A stretch of DNA of 64,000 nt from Chionoecetes opilio (taxonomy: Eukaryota; Arthropoda; Malacostraca; Decapoda; Majidae), in the NCBI GenBank assembly GCA_016584305.1, contig JACEEZ010023466.1, forward strand, positions 35,001-99,000. The letters are read 5' to 3'. Of this stretch, positions 23,899-39,516 are shown one piece after another. The position numbers and the translations under genes were made by a program. Positions within the stretch are counted from its first letter, which is position 1; the number at the start of each line of letters is the position of its first letter. The notes under the pieces are model-generated. The model worked only from the letters and a program-made list of their open reading frames with translations. It was not told the origin of the DNA and ran no database searches.

Positions 23899-24374
23899 GC
23901 CACATTCATTTTTACTCCTTCCCTTTGTATAACAGGGATGATAATGGCCTTTGCCCAGTCACCCAGGGTACCGTGCCCTCTTTCCATACTAAACCACATT
24001 CCCTATGGATCGATTCAACCATGACAGTTTCTCCTAAGCTACTTTAACATCTCTGCTGGCTTTCCATTCTTCAACGTTTTGATTGCTTTCTCCATTTCCT
24101 TCCTTTTGATTTTCTCTTGTTCATGCACCCTTCCACCACCATCCGTCATCCATCATTTTCAGGCTTCTATTTTAAACATCAGCAAATATTCAAAATATCC
24201 CATTAACCTTTCTTTCACAGCCTCTCTCTCTCTTAACATTTGTCCATCAAGATGTAATGGGGGGGGAGGGTCTTCAACTTTCTTACTTCCTCTTCTTATC
24301 TTTTCTCTTCTCTTTACTCTTTCTTGCTGTTGAGATATTCTGAGGGGGATTCCTTTAGGGGCAGTCTTGATCAA
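23899..24374 (-). pseudogene. LINE RT fragment (linker and fingers region)
   Basis: Minus-strand frames read REAVKERLMGYFEYLL, then AIKTLKNGKPAEMLK and GDWAKAIIIPVIQREG, the usual order just before the RT palm in LINEs. Multiple stops. The hAT MITE fragment abuts its 3' side. Confidence 0.65.
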
Positions 24375-24379
24375 GGGGG

Positions 24380-24660
24380 GTGTACCATGCCCTGTCCACA
24401 GACTTGCATAGTGGCTGTAAGATGGAGCCAGGTGATGCTTCCATGAGAGTAATGCCCTGATCTGACGGAGGCTTCACATTGCCCTGGGCCACAATTACCT
24501 TTTGAAATCCCGTCAGTATGTCCTTCCAACAGACATAGGACTTAGGCTGGTAATTCATAATTCGTAAATAAATAATTTCCTTTTTCCATTCCACGCACCG
24601 GATTCAAACCCGTGCTACACCAGATTTTGCACCATACACGGGCGCGTTAACCATTTCTGT
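24380..24660 (-). mobile_element. tRNA-derived SINE
   Basis: Minus strand: an A-box-like TGGTTAACGCG (24643-24653) and a B-box GGTTTGAATCC (24600-24610) at tRNA-like spacing, followed by a non-tRNA body. No proper cloverleaf, so not a tRNA gene. The 3' limit is uncertain. Confidence 0.55.
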
Positions 24661-25159
24661 CAATGAGAACGTTTCACTTGACCATGTGGTTCTGATGTAT
24701 TTATGTTCATTACAAAGATATTTCACCTCGTTTCCTTTGCTTTTCACTTTTTCTTCCTTATCTCTCTCTCATCCTAAACATCTTTCCAATAAAATCTTTT
24801 AGCATCTTTATACTTCTCACTCGGTGCTCTCCCTTTAAGTACTCTCTTCTATTTCTGTTTCATAAAAGTTCTTCTGGTGTATTTGTGTAAATAGTAATAA
24901 TTTCCCCCTACATTACAGGCTTCTCAGCTACAAAAATTGCATTAGTTTACCTGAAATTTTTCTACAGGAATAATTACTGTACATGTTAATTTCTCTGATA
25001 TTCATGTGTTGTTGTGTTGTGTACAATTCTTTAAAGGGGCATATACGTAATGGGATTATTTAAAAACTTCTTGATTTTGAGCATGGAGGATACCATGCAC
25101 ACAGAGCTGAGCAACACCTGAAAGGGAACCACTGATATGTACATACAATAGGTAGTAAA

Positions 25160-25425
25160 GTGGCCTCGGTGCTTATCTCCGTTGCATTAGCCCTTGAGCA
25201 CGTGGTTGTTGAAAAACCGCTACCCTGGGACACAGGGCTAGCGTGACATCCGGGTTACCCCAGTTTACCTTCCCCAGGTACCCATTTATCAACCAACCCC
25301 GAAAGGAAGGATGAACAGCTGGTTGGGCTGCACACCAACCAAGGATACTATCCTTTGACGTCAACTGCCCTGGCTGGGATTCGTAGCTAGGCGTACTAGC
25401 CACTACACCACGAAAGACATAGGTA
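25160..25425 (-). mobile_element. tRNA-derived SINE
   Basis: Minus strand begins with GGTGTAGTGGCTAGTACGCC and a B-box-like TACGAATCCCAG. A conserved-looking body follows (AAATGGGTACCTGG) with the tail GGAGATAAGCACCGAGGCC. The layout matches crustacean SINEs as I recall them. Boundaries approximate. Confidence 0.6.
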
Positions 25426-25744
25426 GTGCTCTACTGTAATCCCAGCAAAACTACGGTATTATGATGGCTGTGTAACCTAATGGAAAATAAAAGTGTAATA
25501 GTTAAAGCAGTGATCCTGGTAGATTTGATAATGGGCACTCAGTCTGAAGTGAGTGTTAGTGGATGAAGTGTTCCCATCCAATAATATTATAGCAGGGTTA
25601 TGATTCCTTGCTTACCGTGGAGACTTGTTAACATAGATTCTACTAGTAATGAACTTCAGCAACCTAAATTATTGTGATTTTGAGACTAACACCACTATTT
25701 CAGATAGAAAGCACGAGGGTTTCTCATCCAGGAAAATAGAAGTA

Positions 25745-26623
25745 CACTAAACCCTTCATGTTCGCGGGCTTAAGCTCCGATTGAATACTCGAGGTTTTTC
25801 AACCACCCCCCCCCTTTTATATGATATTATTATTTTATGTATTTATATATATATTATATTATGATTTATTACGTATTTTATAGTTTTATATATTACTATT
25901 TTTGATTTTTACTCCCTCCTAATTGCTTGCTCTCAGAAAAGGGGACCTTATCCGCCTTAGTGGGAGATTATCGCTCAACATGTTTGGGGAGGATTCCACT
26001 TCATACAGCTCTCCTAAACAGGGTTGAGTCAAAAGCTTTTCGTCTCATCAACTCCTCTCCTCTGACTGACTGTCTTCAATCTTTAAATCACCGTCGCAAT
26101 GTTGCTTCTCTTGCTCTCTTCTACCGTTACTTTCATGCTCACTGCTCTTCTGAACTTGCTAACTGCATGCCTCCCCCACTCCTGCAGCCTCACTGCACAA
26201 GACTTTCTACTCATTCTCATCCCTATTCTGTCCATCTTCCTAATGCAAGAGTTAATCAGTATCTTTACTCTTTCATCCCTTTCACTGGTAAACTCTGGAA
26301 CTCTTCCTGTTTCTATTTTTCCACTTTCCTACGACTTAAATCTTTTCAAAAGAAGAGTAACAAGACACCTCCCGAACTAAATTGGCCTACTCCTCTGTTT
26401 TTATTTTATTCTCTTACTGTCTTCTTTATAGGGACTGGCAACTAAGCGGACTTTGTGTTACCCATTTTTGTTGTGCCCTTGGCCAGTTCCTTGTGATGTA
26501 AAAAAAAAATAAAAAAAAAAAAAAAAAAAATGGGTAAATGAATGACTAATGTCATGCTCGCGGATTTACGCTAATCGCGGGTGTCTCTGTTCCCTAACCC
26601 CCGCGAACATGAAGGGTTTATTG
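25745..26623. mobile_element. Tc1/mariner-type MITE carrying a LINE insertion
   Basis: TIRs are CACTAAACCCTTCATGTTCG and, inverted, CAATAAACCCTTCATGTTCG. TA lies at 25743-25744 and 26624-26625. The interior is mostly the LINE at 25926-26530. Confidence 0.85.
25926..26530 (+). pseudogene. LINE 3' end with poly(A) tail
   Basis: Encodes VESKAFRLINSSPLTDCLQ, RRNVASLALFYRYFH and SYDLNLFKRRVTRHLPN (with a frame change), the C-terminus of a Jockey/RTE-like family. It is followed by a 3' UTR and an A-rich tail at 26499-26530. The same 3' end is at 29972-30250. 5'-truncated. Confidence 0.8.
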
Positions 26624-26759
26624 TATGTACATAATATGTTAATAATTACTCTGCCTTACTACCCAAGATAGTTCTTTTGAAATCACATGCAACTAAGTTT
26701 TCTAATGACCAATTAACTACCAGGTATATGCCAGAGTGGAATTCAAACAGCATCTAGAG

Positions 26760-27493
26760 CAGTGGTTCTTAACCTGGGTTCGATCGAACCCCAGGGGTTC
26801 GGTGAGCCAGTCTCAGGGGTTCGGCGAAGGCCTTTCGAAAAACATTGCAATATGGCTATTATTGTAATTCCAGATTATTCACCAGAGTAAACTATCGCGA
26901 AATTTACATAAATTTAAGCAGCGAGGTGGAGGAAGTCATGTGTGGGCGTATATAAGTATGTGTGCTCACCCGCTTCTCTCACTTCCGAGCATTGGCGTAT
27001 ACATATAAGAGGGGGGGGCACGGCCTAGTTTTGCCATTGAATATCAAATTAGTTCAGTCCTGAGGCCTCAAAATGCCCCTCAAAATGCTTTATTTTCAAA
27101 CCATTTCCTGACCCCCTCCTCAGAGCCCCCAGCTGTAGAGACTCGCTTCGCTCACCCAACCCCGTCTTAAAACAATCCTGGATTCACCACTGTGCCCCCC
27201 CCCCACCCTTTCCGAGGACCTATATATGCCACTGCTTCAGAGTCCTTCCTTCCTTCATATTTAAGTTATTTTCCTAAATAACACTTGCATTTTGACATTT
27301 TGAGGCAATTTTTCTCTAATTTTTGCATCAATTAAATCAAAATGTATTCTTATTAATATATATTTCTTGAATTTTGAAGCAATTTTTCATAAATTTTTGT
27401 ATTGATTGGCCCCCCCCCATATTTAAGGGGTTCGGCCAGTGTGCGGAGGTTTTTGTTAGGGTTCGGTGCCTCTGAAAAGGTTAAGAACCACTG
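26760..27493. mobile_element. hAT MITE with SPIN-like ends
   Basis: TIRs are CAGTGGTTCTTAACC, flanked by a perfect 8-bp TSD ATCTAGAG at 26752-26759 and 27494-27501. The subterminal GGGGTTCGGTGAGCC motif recurs inverted at the other end. Non-coding, and contains a nested MITE. The TIR resembles the SPIN/Charlie group of hAT elements. Confidence 0.9.
26990..27234. mobile_element. Nested hAT-like MITE
   Basis: Imperfect TIRs CATTGGCGTATACATA and CAGTGGCATATATAGG. The flanking 8-mers CTTCCGAG (26982-26989) and CTTCAGAG (27235-27242) differ at one base. Lies within the larger hAT MITE. Confidence 0.65.
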
Positions 27494-27721
27494 ATCTAGA
27501 GGTAATAGAAATTCCCTTTCTATAATATCAGGAACCATCACGAAGAAAGGCACCTCCTATAGCGTGCTGTTCACTATCTTGGTCAAGAAATACAATTGGA
27601 ACAAGGTAGATCTCAGAGAACAAAATCTATTGAAATGAAAGAACAGAAATGTGCAACTTCAAATTAAGGCCATTAGGTAACTACTCATATTTGAAGAAAA
27701 ATAATAATAATAAAATTACAG

Positions 27722-27727
27722 TTTATT
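27722..27727 (-). terminator. Candidate poly(A) signal of SREK1IP1
   Basis: AATAAA on the minus strand, 68 bases past the stop codon. Confidence 0.5.
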
Positions 27728-27795
27728 TTTTCCTTCCTTCCATTAACATAAACAAACTTTAAAAAAACATTGAAATTTTCTGTGGTTTAATTTTC

Positions 27796-31681
<3,886 letters not shown>

Positions 31682-32300
31682 TCACGTAGCTGCAGATGAT
31701 AAACAAGGGCAGTCATTTAGGTGAGGTGCAATGCTACCATTTATACTACTCATGCTCTTCATTAACTTGCTTTTTTATTCAATGTTTTAGAAGAAGAATA
31801 CAGAAGCAGGAGTTATGGTTTTCATTCACCCTCATCTGTTGAAGAGGCAGTTACTGTAATGCTAACAAAGGCATTTAACACTTGTGAGGGTCCAAAGAAC
31901 GAGGAATGAGGAGAAGGAGAAAAAGAAGAGAGAATGTTAAGGCATATGTATGGGGGTGATAGGTATAGGCGTGGCACACTGTATTGCCGGCTTCACCCAG
32001 TTGCATTACTGCGGGGTCAGCAGAAACTGAGAAGCCGCCAGGTTTGTAGAGGTCACTTAGCTAATTTCCATCTCTTATAAATAGATGGTAACATAATATA
32101 TATTTATATTGAGTAGTTATATTATCAGTTTATTCTATGGTAGAAACATTACTTGCTTCTCACTATATGTTTAGTAGTGGAGCAGATGTATATGTGTGAT
32201 AGATAAGCAGAGTAGTCTCGACACCTGCATGACAGAAGCAGCGGCGGCTCACCACCGGCGACTACAGATGGGAGAGCGGCGATAGCCTTTGCCAGGGTAA

Positions 32301-32578
32301 AGGCCGGTTCCCATCAGCCCGCTTGTACGGCCGTCTTATAACAACACCGCTCAACGATGACGTCACCATCATCACCGCTTGAGTGGTATTTGTGGTAACT
32401 GGGCACAGTTGGCAACTCCGCTCGAGCAGACACCGCCGAGCGGGAGAGATGACTTGAATTTAACTTTGTACGGCAGCCGTACAGCGGTACGGCGGTGCGG
32501 TAGACTTTGTTGTGACGTCATTGTGACGTCTTTGTTGTTGTACGGCGGCCGTACAAGCGGGGAGGTGGGAACCGGTCT
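32301..32578. mobile_element. PIF/Harbinger-type MITE, copy 1
   Basis: TIRs are AGGCCGGTTCCCATCAGCCC and, inverted, AGACCGGTTCCCACC...CCCGCTTGTACGG. The 3-bp TSD is TAA at 32298-32300 and 32579-32581. A TWA target and GGTTCCC-type ends are the Harbinger signature. Non-coding. Confidence 0.85.
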
Positions 32579-32737
32579 TAAGACGGATATTGTATCAGGG
32601 ACTCTTGTACATTTCGTCAAGTGTATATATTATAGATTTACATAATTATACTACCTCAAGAATCCTGGCATCTCTCTACATCCTCACGAAACCACAGATT
32701 AACTTTGCAGCGTATACAGTGATTGAAACGTGTGTTA

Positions 32738-33015
32738 AGCCCGGTTCCCACCTTCCCGCTTGTACGGCCGCCATACAACAACAAAGACGTCACAATGACG
32801 TCACAACAAAGTCTACCGCACCGCCGTACCGCTGTACGGCCGCCGTACAAAGTTAAATTCAAGTCATCTCTCCCGCTCGGCGGTGTCCGCTCGAGCGGAG
32901 TTGCCAACTGTGCCCAGTTACCACAAATACCACTCAAGCGGTGATGATGGTGACGTCATTGTTGAGCGGTGTTGTTGTAAGACGGCCGTACAAGCGGGCT
33001 GATGGGAACCGGCCT
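32738..33015. mobile_element. PIF/Harbinger-type MITE, copy 2, inverted
   Basis: Reverse-complement copy of 32301-32578 with high identity. The TSD is TTA at 32735-32737 and 33016-33018. Together with copy 1 it could fold into a hairpin of about 275-bp arms and a 160-bp loop. Confidence 0.85.
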
Positions 33016-34464
33016 TTACTGGACATTACTCATCTCCGGCTTTTATGGTGAGTACCTATGTGAGTAGAATTACTCGCGAAAAGGAATAACCAGAACAAGA
33101 AGAGAGTAAGAAGGAACAAATGAGGAGATGAGGAGAAGGCTGGCTGACATAGCAGATCTTTTTATCAGCCAGTGGTAAAACTGCACAACTCCAACCGTTT
33201 TTACTCAAAATCTTCCCCTCTACCCAACATCCTTGGGGACCTGGCCGGGAACCGGGGTTTTGGGTGGCACAGACAAAAAACAAGTACTTTATGTTCGCCT
33301 CCAAAAAAAGTGGCCTCATCTAGGAAAAAATCTAAGCTAAACTAAAATAAACCAAACCTAACCTAACCTGACGTATTAACCTCCTAGCCTCCTGGACACC
33401 CCCGTTATCCCCTCTATGAGCGCTTGCTTTTGGACTTAGAATTTTTCAGGCACCCCAGACTTTATGGAGGCAGTGTGGGTTAAACAGGCGGTTACAGGCC
33501 TGACCGGAAACTGGAACCTTTGAAGATATTTACTACAGTAAGTGTACTATATGCTGCTGTAATGTCATTCAGATAAGCTTGGAGCAGTGCTTATGCAGTT
33601 TTACTCAGCTAGCGAGCGAGGAGCGCCAGGCGTCGAATCGCAACTTCAGTTGTTCAACTGACAAACATAACCTGATAACCTCTGCCCTCTGCAGGGTAAC
33701 TAATGCCCAGGCTTGAGGATGATTTCATCCTTTATGCAGGTGACACACAACCCTGTCCCCTGAGCATTTAAGGTTGTTTTCCTAGATGACGAGGGCGCTC
33801 GTGAGCATTAGCACCACTGCACCCAGCTGCAGACGGAGGCCCCAATGGAGATCCTGGACAGGGGACAGAAGGGCAGTATACATCAAGACTCAATCACCCG
33901 CAGGCCTGCGGTGCAGTTGAGTGACTTCCGTGCATCCGACGAGACTACTAGTATATATTCGCGTCAGTGAGCGAGTTATTCCTTCAAGAGTTGGCACTCA
34001 CCCCTGCACCCGTTGCTGCCACAAGGCCTCCCGGGGCGTCAAGTGAGCTCCCTCCGCCGCACCTCGATGCCGCTTATCGTTGCCCTCCGGGGCAGGTGCA
34101 ACTCTACGACACCACGAAGTCCTGCATCACACCTGTCCCTGCAGCTTCTCGCCTGGGGCCCTCGGTTCATTGCGAGACACACGTGGCAGGGCATGGTTTG
34201 GACCCTCTGGCATTCCAGGTCTACAAGGAGGCTACGCGGCAGATGGTGACGTATAAATTATGGTATAGTGCATGACAGGGCGGGCCATCAGGGATGCCCC
34301 CGGGTTACCTGTAGCAAGCCAGGGACCTCGGGGGGGAAAGGGAGGGTGCCCCCCATAATTGACATCCCTGCTAGCTAACTAACCTTGTCAGGGCATTGAT
34401 TACGTAACCTAATCTCACTGCGGGGGAGGTTCGCCCCCCACGACCCCCCTTGTGTTAGTTTTAT
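33016..34464. other. Unassigned stretch
   Basis: Contains a short CCTAACCTAACCTGA run near 33357-33372 and a GC-rich open frame at 33967-34275 with no recognised domain. I cannot support a gene. Confidence 0.5.
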
Positions 34465-34884
34465 TGGTATTATTCCAGATGAACCCCGAATTCACTTTGG
34501 TGGACAGAACAATTTTTTTCTGGTGAGTTTTGATGTGTTTTGAATTAATCTGCTAACCGTTTCTGTCTATTTTTTTTTTTTTTTTTAGTTGGATAAAGGT
34601 TAGTTTTTTTTTTTTTTTTTTTTTTTAGTTACCGTATATGGCTGCGTATAAGACGACTCGGTGTATAAGACGACCCCCAAAATTTCTAGTAAAAACGTAG
34701 GTTTTGGGCTATACTCGCCGTATAAGACTACCCTCCAAGGTAGACCACTCAGCTTATACAAGGTTAGGTACAAACAGCACATATGGTGGTCTTAAAATTT
34801 TATTGACATTTAAAAACATAAAAAATTTGAATATATTAGGAGTAGGTAGAATAATAAAGTTCTTAAAAAAAAAAAAAAAATTGT

Positions 34885-37007
34885 TTATATAATTCTAAAT
34901 CTAACTAAAATAGTTAAGACTTCAAAATTATATTCATGTTCATCATCTGACATCAAAAGTTTATCAATGACAACTTGTGATATAGTTGTTAGACAGTCAT
35001 CGTATGGATCAACTTCCGAATCAGATGGTGTGGCTTCAGCTTCGGCTTCCTCTTCACTTTCATCTTCCCACAAGTAGTTGTCCTCCATACCATCCAATGA
35101 ATTCGATACATATGCCACACTTCTTGAATGACTTGATTACTGTTTCTGCATTAATATCATTCCAGGCTTTTATGACAAAGTTACACAAGACATCCAACTG
35201 TGGAGCACGCATGTTTCCTCCTTTTGTGAATGACTTTTTGCCATTAACCATCCACTCATTCCACTGTTCTCGAATGCAATCTTTAAATGGCCTGTTTAGA
35301 CACACATCCAGTGGTTGTACCAATGATGTCAATCCTCCAGGAATAACTGCCGCATCTGTGTTTATTCTTGCCAGCCTTTTCTTTGTGTTGGTAGTTAAAT
35401 GAGCCCTGAACATATCCCACACCAGTAAGCTACGTTCTTTACCAAGTCCACCTGGTCGCCTAGTCCATACATGCTCAATCAATCAATCAATCATTGGGGG
35501 CATACGCCGGGGGGCGCGTCGCCTCGCCCACCCTACGACGCCACTCCCGGGGGTCACCACGCGCGAGTTCCCATGCAGGCTCCTTTCCCATACCAAGCAA
35601 CTCTCGACAAGAAACATCAACTTGCCCCAGCCACGAGCCTTGTGGGCGCCCCCTTGGCCTCCTCCACGCCGGATTGTCTCTTACAGATACAACCCGATGG
35701 GAAGGATCGGTTTCAGGGTAGCGTGCCACATGTCCATATAGCCGAAGTTGGCGCTGACGGACTATGCAGGTAATAGGCCTCGATTCAGTCTCACGGTGCA
35801 ATCGCTGATTTGACACGTAATCATCCCAGCGATACCCCATGATTCTGCGAAGACACTTATTACCAAAGGCATTGATTCGTCTCTTCAAGTCACTATTTAG
35901 TGTCCATGTCTCACAACCATAGAGTAAGACAGGGATCACAAGCGACTTGAAGATCCGGATCTTTGTCCTCCTGCACAGGTACCGACAACACCAAATACTC
36001 CCGCTGAGCGAGTCCATAACACCGTGGGCCATGCCAATCTGCCGTAAGACTTCTTGACGTGACCCGCCGTCATTATGGACTGCGCTACCAAGGTATGTAA
36101 AACTTTCCAAGATCTCAATGTCCTCGCCACATGCATGAACAGACTGTACTGCTTCATCTAGTAAGTCTCCAAACACATGGACCTTGGTCTTGAGCCAGGA
36201 GACCTCAAGTCCCAAAGGCTTTGCCTCCTCGTGCAGCGCCTCGAGAGCCATCACGAGGACCTCCAGCGACTCAGCAAAGATTACTGCATCATCGGCAAAA
36301 ACAAGATCAGTGATCTTTGTGTTGCCGACGGATGCTCCACAATCACTTTTGATCTACAACCTTGTCCAATACCCAGTCCATACAAGCGTTGAAAAGTGAT
36401 GGGGCAAGGACGCACCCTTGCCTCACTCCTGTATTCACAGAAAAGAAGCTGGATACACCTGCCCCACACTTCACAGCACTCTCAGTCCCAGAATACAGAC
36501 CAGTTATCAAACCAATAGTCCTTGCAGGAATCCCTCGAAGTCGCAGAAGATCCCAGAGTGACTCACGATGCACTGAGTCAAACGCCTTCTTGAGATCAAC
36601 ATAGGCTGCAAGCATCCCCTGTCGAAACTCACGTCGGCGTTCCACCAGGACACGAAGCGCTAGGATATGGTCCGTTGTTGACTTACCAGGCGTGAACCCA
36701 GACTGCTGAGGTCTCTGATGCTTCACCAGATGACTGCGAATTCGTGTCAGCAATAGATGGGCAAGCACCTTGCCTGGTACGCTGAGCAGTGTAATACCGC
36801 GGTAATTGTTGCAGTCCTGACAGTCCCCTTTCCCTTTCCAGATAGGGACGACCAGCCCCTTTTCCAGTCAGGAGGAATGCTCAGGAATACATGCTCAAGC
36901 CATAGCTTAATCCCTTCTTCATCCATCCACCCTTTTTCGTTCACATGTACAAAAACTTCAATGGGGAACTTGATTTTTGGCATTGTTTTTCTTTTAAAAA
37001 TAACCAT
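34885..37007 (-). pseudogene. Tigger DDE transposase remnant, split by LINE and frameshifted
   Basis: From the 5' side: KIKFPIEVFVHVNEKGWMDE, then KLWLEHV (37007 to about 36899). The LINE follows. Then WTRRPGG, LLVWDMFRAHLT and SLVQPLDVCLNRPFKD (35482-35060) give two of the catalytic Asp residues. After a frameshift near 35110 comes SNSLDGMEDNYLWEDESEEE, the acidic C-terminus. The N-terminal DNA-binding part and first Asp region are missing. Non-functional. Confidence 0.85.
35479..36886 (-). mobile_element. 5'-truncated RTE-like LINE inserted in Tigger transposase
   Basis: Minus strand. Encodes PPDWKRG, the RT box GVRQGCVLAPSLFNACM, then after a one-base insertion FLESF-type sequence (ILESFTYLGSAVHNDGG), RKTKIRIFKSLVIPVLLYGC (approximate) and a C-terminus ending PPAYAPND. 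The 3' tail is (TGAT)n. The 12-bp TSD TTGAGCATGTAT is at 36898-36887 and 35478-35467. A sister copy on the plus strand lies at 60363-62812. Confidence 0.9.
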
Positions 37008-37654
37008 TGGTTTAGCTGCCTGATCAGCTTACTCATCTAGCTACACTTATTATTTTATTAAAATAATGTGAATTACGGTAAGTTATTTCAGTAGAAAGTA
37101 TCTGTGTTTTTACCAAGGCAGGGGTAAGCCTACCATCAATCATTACCCGCTCTAACAACGGGTTTGTACACCACAGGATTTAAGGTTCACATTTTATACT
37201 AGGCGTATAAGACGACCCTTAATTTTCGTGGCTATTTTTTAAGGTTAAAAGGTCGTCTTATATGCAGCCATATACGGTAGGTATAGGTTAGGTTAGGTTC
37301 AATTTGTTTATTTTTTTTGTCCTTTTGCAAAAAAAAAAATTGATTTGCGATGGAAACGGTTAGCAGATTAATTCAAAACACATCAAAACTCACCAGAAAA
37401 AAATAGTTTCGTCCACCAAAGGAGGTTCGGTGTTCATCTGGAAATTTACCTTTTTAATTTCCGACGGGTGTTGTAGGGGTTAGAAATGCTGCAAATTGTC
37501 AGATTTACAAGTTGAGGATGGTTATAACAATGTGCCTCGTAATGCATTAAACTGCAATAGAACCCAAGAACAAAAGAAAATTATCAATACTATGGCAGTG
37601 CGAAGCGGAGCAAAATTTGTGGGGTGAGCCGGGAGGGGTAGTGTTATGCGCCGA

Positions 37655-39113
37655 CTATAGTCTATTCACTTAAGCTGGATTCCTGGGCTGGGAGCTGCTC
37701 GATGCCTACCCGAGTTTGTAAGGACGTCGCTGATTGGCTGATAGACTCGGGCTGGGTGGTGATGGTGGTGGTATTTGCCTTGCTGCTCCCAAAACCCTTG
37801 CGTTGCCTAAGAAAAATATTCATATTTCTTTGCTTTACTCATCTCTTACACAAGATAGGCCTATTTTGTTTGCACCAGTGAATCAGGCAGTTATTGGTCA
37901 ACAATAACACGCCATTCATAACTCAATAGGGTAAAAAATAAAGTCATGACTGAGTATCACAAGAGTCGGCAGATTTTTAGGTTTTCACTGCATTGAAATG
38001 TTGTACTCCTACCCTATATTACCAAGCTACCAGATGATATTTATGAAATCTACGCCTACCATCGTGTTCATAATACATTGTTGCATATCTTGAGCATAAA
38101 AAAATTACAGTAAGACTATACTAATATTAAGATAATTGAAGGAAAGTAAAGTAGTGTATAAACATTTTCTCTTGCTTATTTTGCTTCAACTCGCTGTAAC
38201 TGCATCAGTTTTGGTCGCATTAAATTTTCAAGCACTGTTTCAAAAGCCCCATACTTTTCCGCTTCCTTTGATATGTAGCACGTACGAATAAGAAAAAGAG
38301 TAGGTGGTCAAAATGGTTAATAAAGTAAAACTGTTTCAAACTGGTGCCGTGACAGGTGGAGCCTCTGATAGCTCTCCCGAGAACTCATCTCTCCTGTATA
38401 GGGAGCAATGCTCACCCGTCACTGTGCCAGTTTGCAGTAGTAGTCTAACTTTCTTAGCCATTTTGACTACCTACTCTTTTCCTTATTGGTACGTGCTACA
38501 TACCAAAGGAAGCGGAAAAGTATAAGGATTTTGAAACAGTGCTTGAACATTGAATGCGACCAAAACTGATGGAGTTACAGTGAGTTAAGCAAAATAAGCT
38601 AGAAAAAATGTTTATACACTATTTTACTTTCCTTCAATTATCTTAATATTAGTATAGTCTTACTGTAATTTTTTTATGCTCAAGATATGCAACAATGTAT
38701 TATGAACACGATGGTAGGCGTAGATTTCATAAATATCATCTGGTAGCTTGGTAATATAGGGTAGGAGTACAACATTTCAATGCAGTGAAAACCTAAAAAT
38801 CTGCCGACTCTTGTGATACTCAGTCATGACTTTATTTTTTACCCTATTGAGTTATGAATGGCGTGTTATTGTTGACCAATAACTGCCTGATTCACTGGTG
38901 CAAACAAAATAGGCCTATCTTGTGTAAGAGATGAGTAAAGCAAAGAAATATGAATATTTTTCTTAGGCAACGCAAGGGTTTTGGGAGCAGCAAGGCAAAT
39001 ACCACCACCATCACCACCCAGCCCGAGTCTATCAGCCAATCAGCGACGTCCTTACAAACTCGGCTAGGCAGCGAGCAGCTCCCAAGAATCCAGCTTAAGT
39101 GAATAGACTATAG
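37655..39113. mobile_element. Palindromic element P, unit 1 (inverted orientation)
   Basis: A 1.46-kb near-palindrome. The left end TAGTCTATTCACTTAAGCTG recurs inverted at the right end. Arms of ~650-700 bases face each other around a loop near 38350-38430. TA steps flank the TAGTCTATTC ends, so a mariner-type target is possible. A 73-codon frame crosses the axis but has no recognised domain. Confidence 0.85.
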
Positions 39114-39516
39114 CTACCCTGCCACGACTACGCACGCGCGACAGATGACGTCACACAGCAAAACATTGGCCACGCCTCCCGGAACAGAACATTATCATCA
39201 GATTCACTTATTTAACCTAAATAACTCTACAAAGCTTAACCCAAACCTATCCTAAACCTAACCAAACCTGAACTTAACCTAAATTTAATCACTTATTTTT
39301 ATATGATAAAGGTTAGGTTAGGTTACGTTTAGTTTTGGTTTGGTTAAATTTAGGTTAAGTTAAGGCTTGGTTTAGATTTTATTTAAGTTAGGTTAAGTTT
39401 TGTAGTTATTTAGGTTAAATTAGCGAATCTGATGATAATGTTCTGTTCCGGGAGGCGTGGCCAATGTTTTGCTGTGTGACGTCATCTGTCGCGCGTGCGT
39501 AGTCGTGGCAGGGTAG
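39114..39516. mobile_element. Palindromic element S, unit 1
   Basis: 403 bases between two P units. The ends GCTACCCTGCCACGACTACG and the inverse are near-identical for ~120 bases, with AAACC/GGTTT and TTAGG-like sequence in the core. Repeated in inverted orientation at 40971-41373. Confidence 0.85.

Larger units (their letters stand above)
34632..37277 (-). mobile_element. pogo/Tigger-type DNA transposon, decayed
   Basis: The left TIR is CCGTATATGGCTGCGTATAA, then GACGACTCGG. The inverted right end reads CCGTATATGGCTGCATATAA, then GACGACC. A second TATAAGACGACCC motif lies subterminally at both ends. TA lies at 34630-34631 and 37278-37279. Contains remnants of a DDE transposase, split by a LINE. 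Confidence 0.88.
34465..37450. mobile_element. Outer inverted-repeat element (GGTA family C) carrying nested insertions
   Basis: The ends are GGTATTATTCCAGATGAAC and, inverted, GGTAAATTTCCAGATGAAC. Subterminal blocks include TCTGGTGAGTTTTGATGTG and CTGCTAACCGTTTCTGTC. The flanking 8-mers GTTTTATT and TTTTTAAT are only a partial TSD. The core is T-rich with TTAGG-type sequence, interrupted by the Tigger element. Relatives are at 42306-42956 and 56494-56931. Confidence 0.75.

Noticed and set aside
24600..24660. tRNA gene
   Set aside because: A and B boxes are present but no cloverleaf; the body continues as a SINE.
32372..32944. ORFs of 73-93 codons on both strands
   Set aside because: They are reflections of the inverted Harbinger MITE pair.
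33967..34275. 102-codon GC-rich plus-strand ORF
   Set aside because: No recognisable motif, no splice or promoter context; left unassigned.
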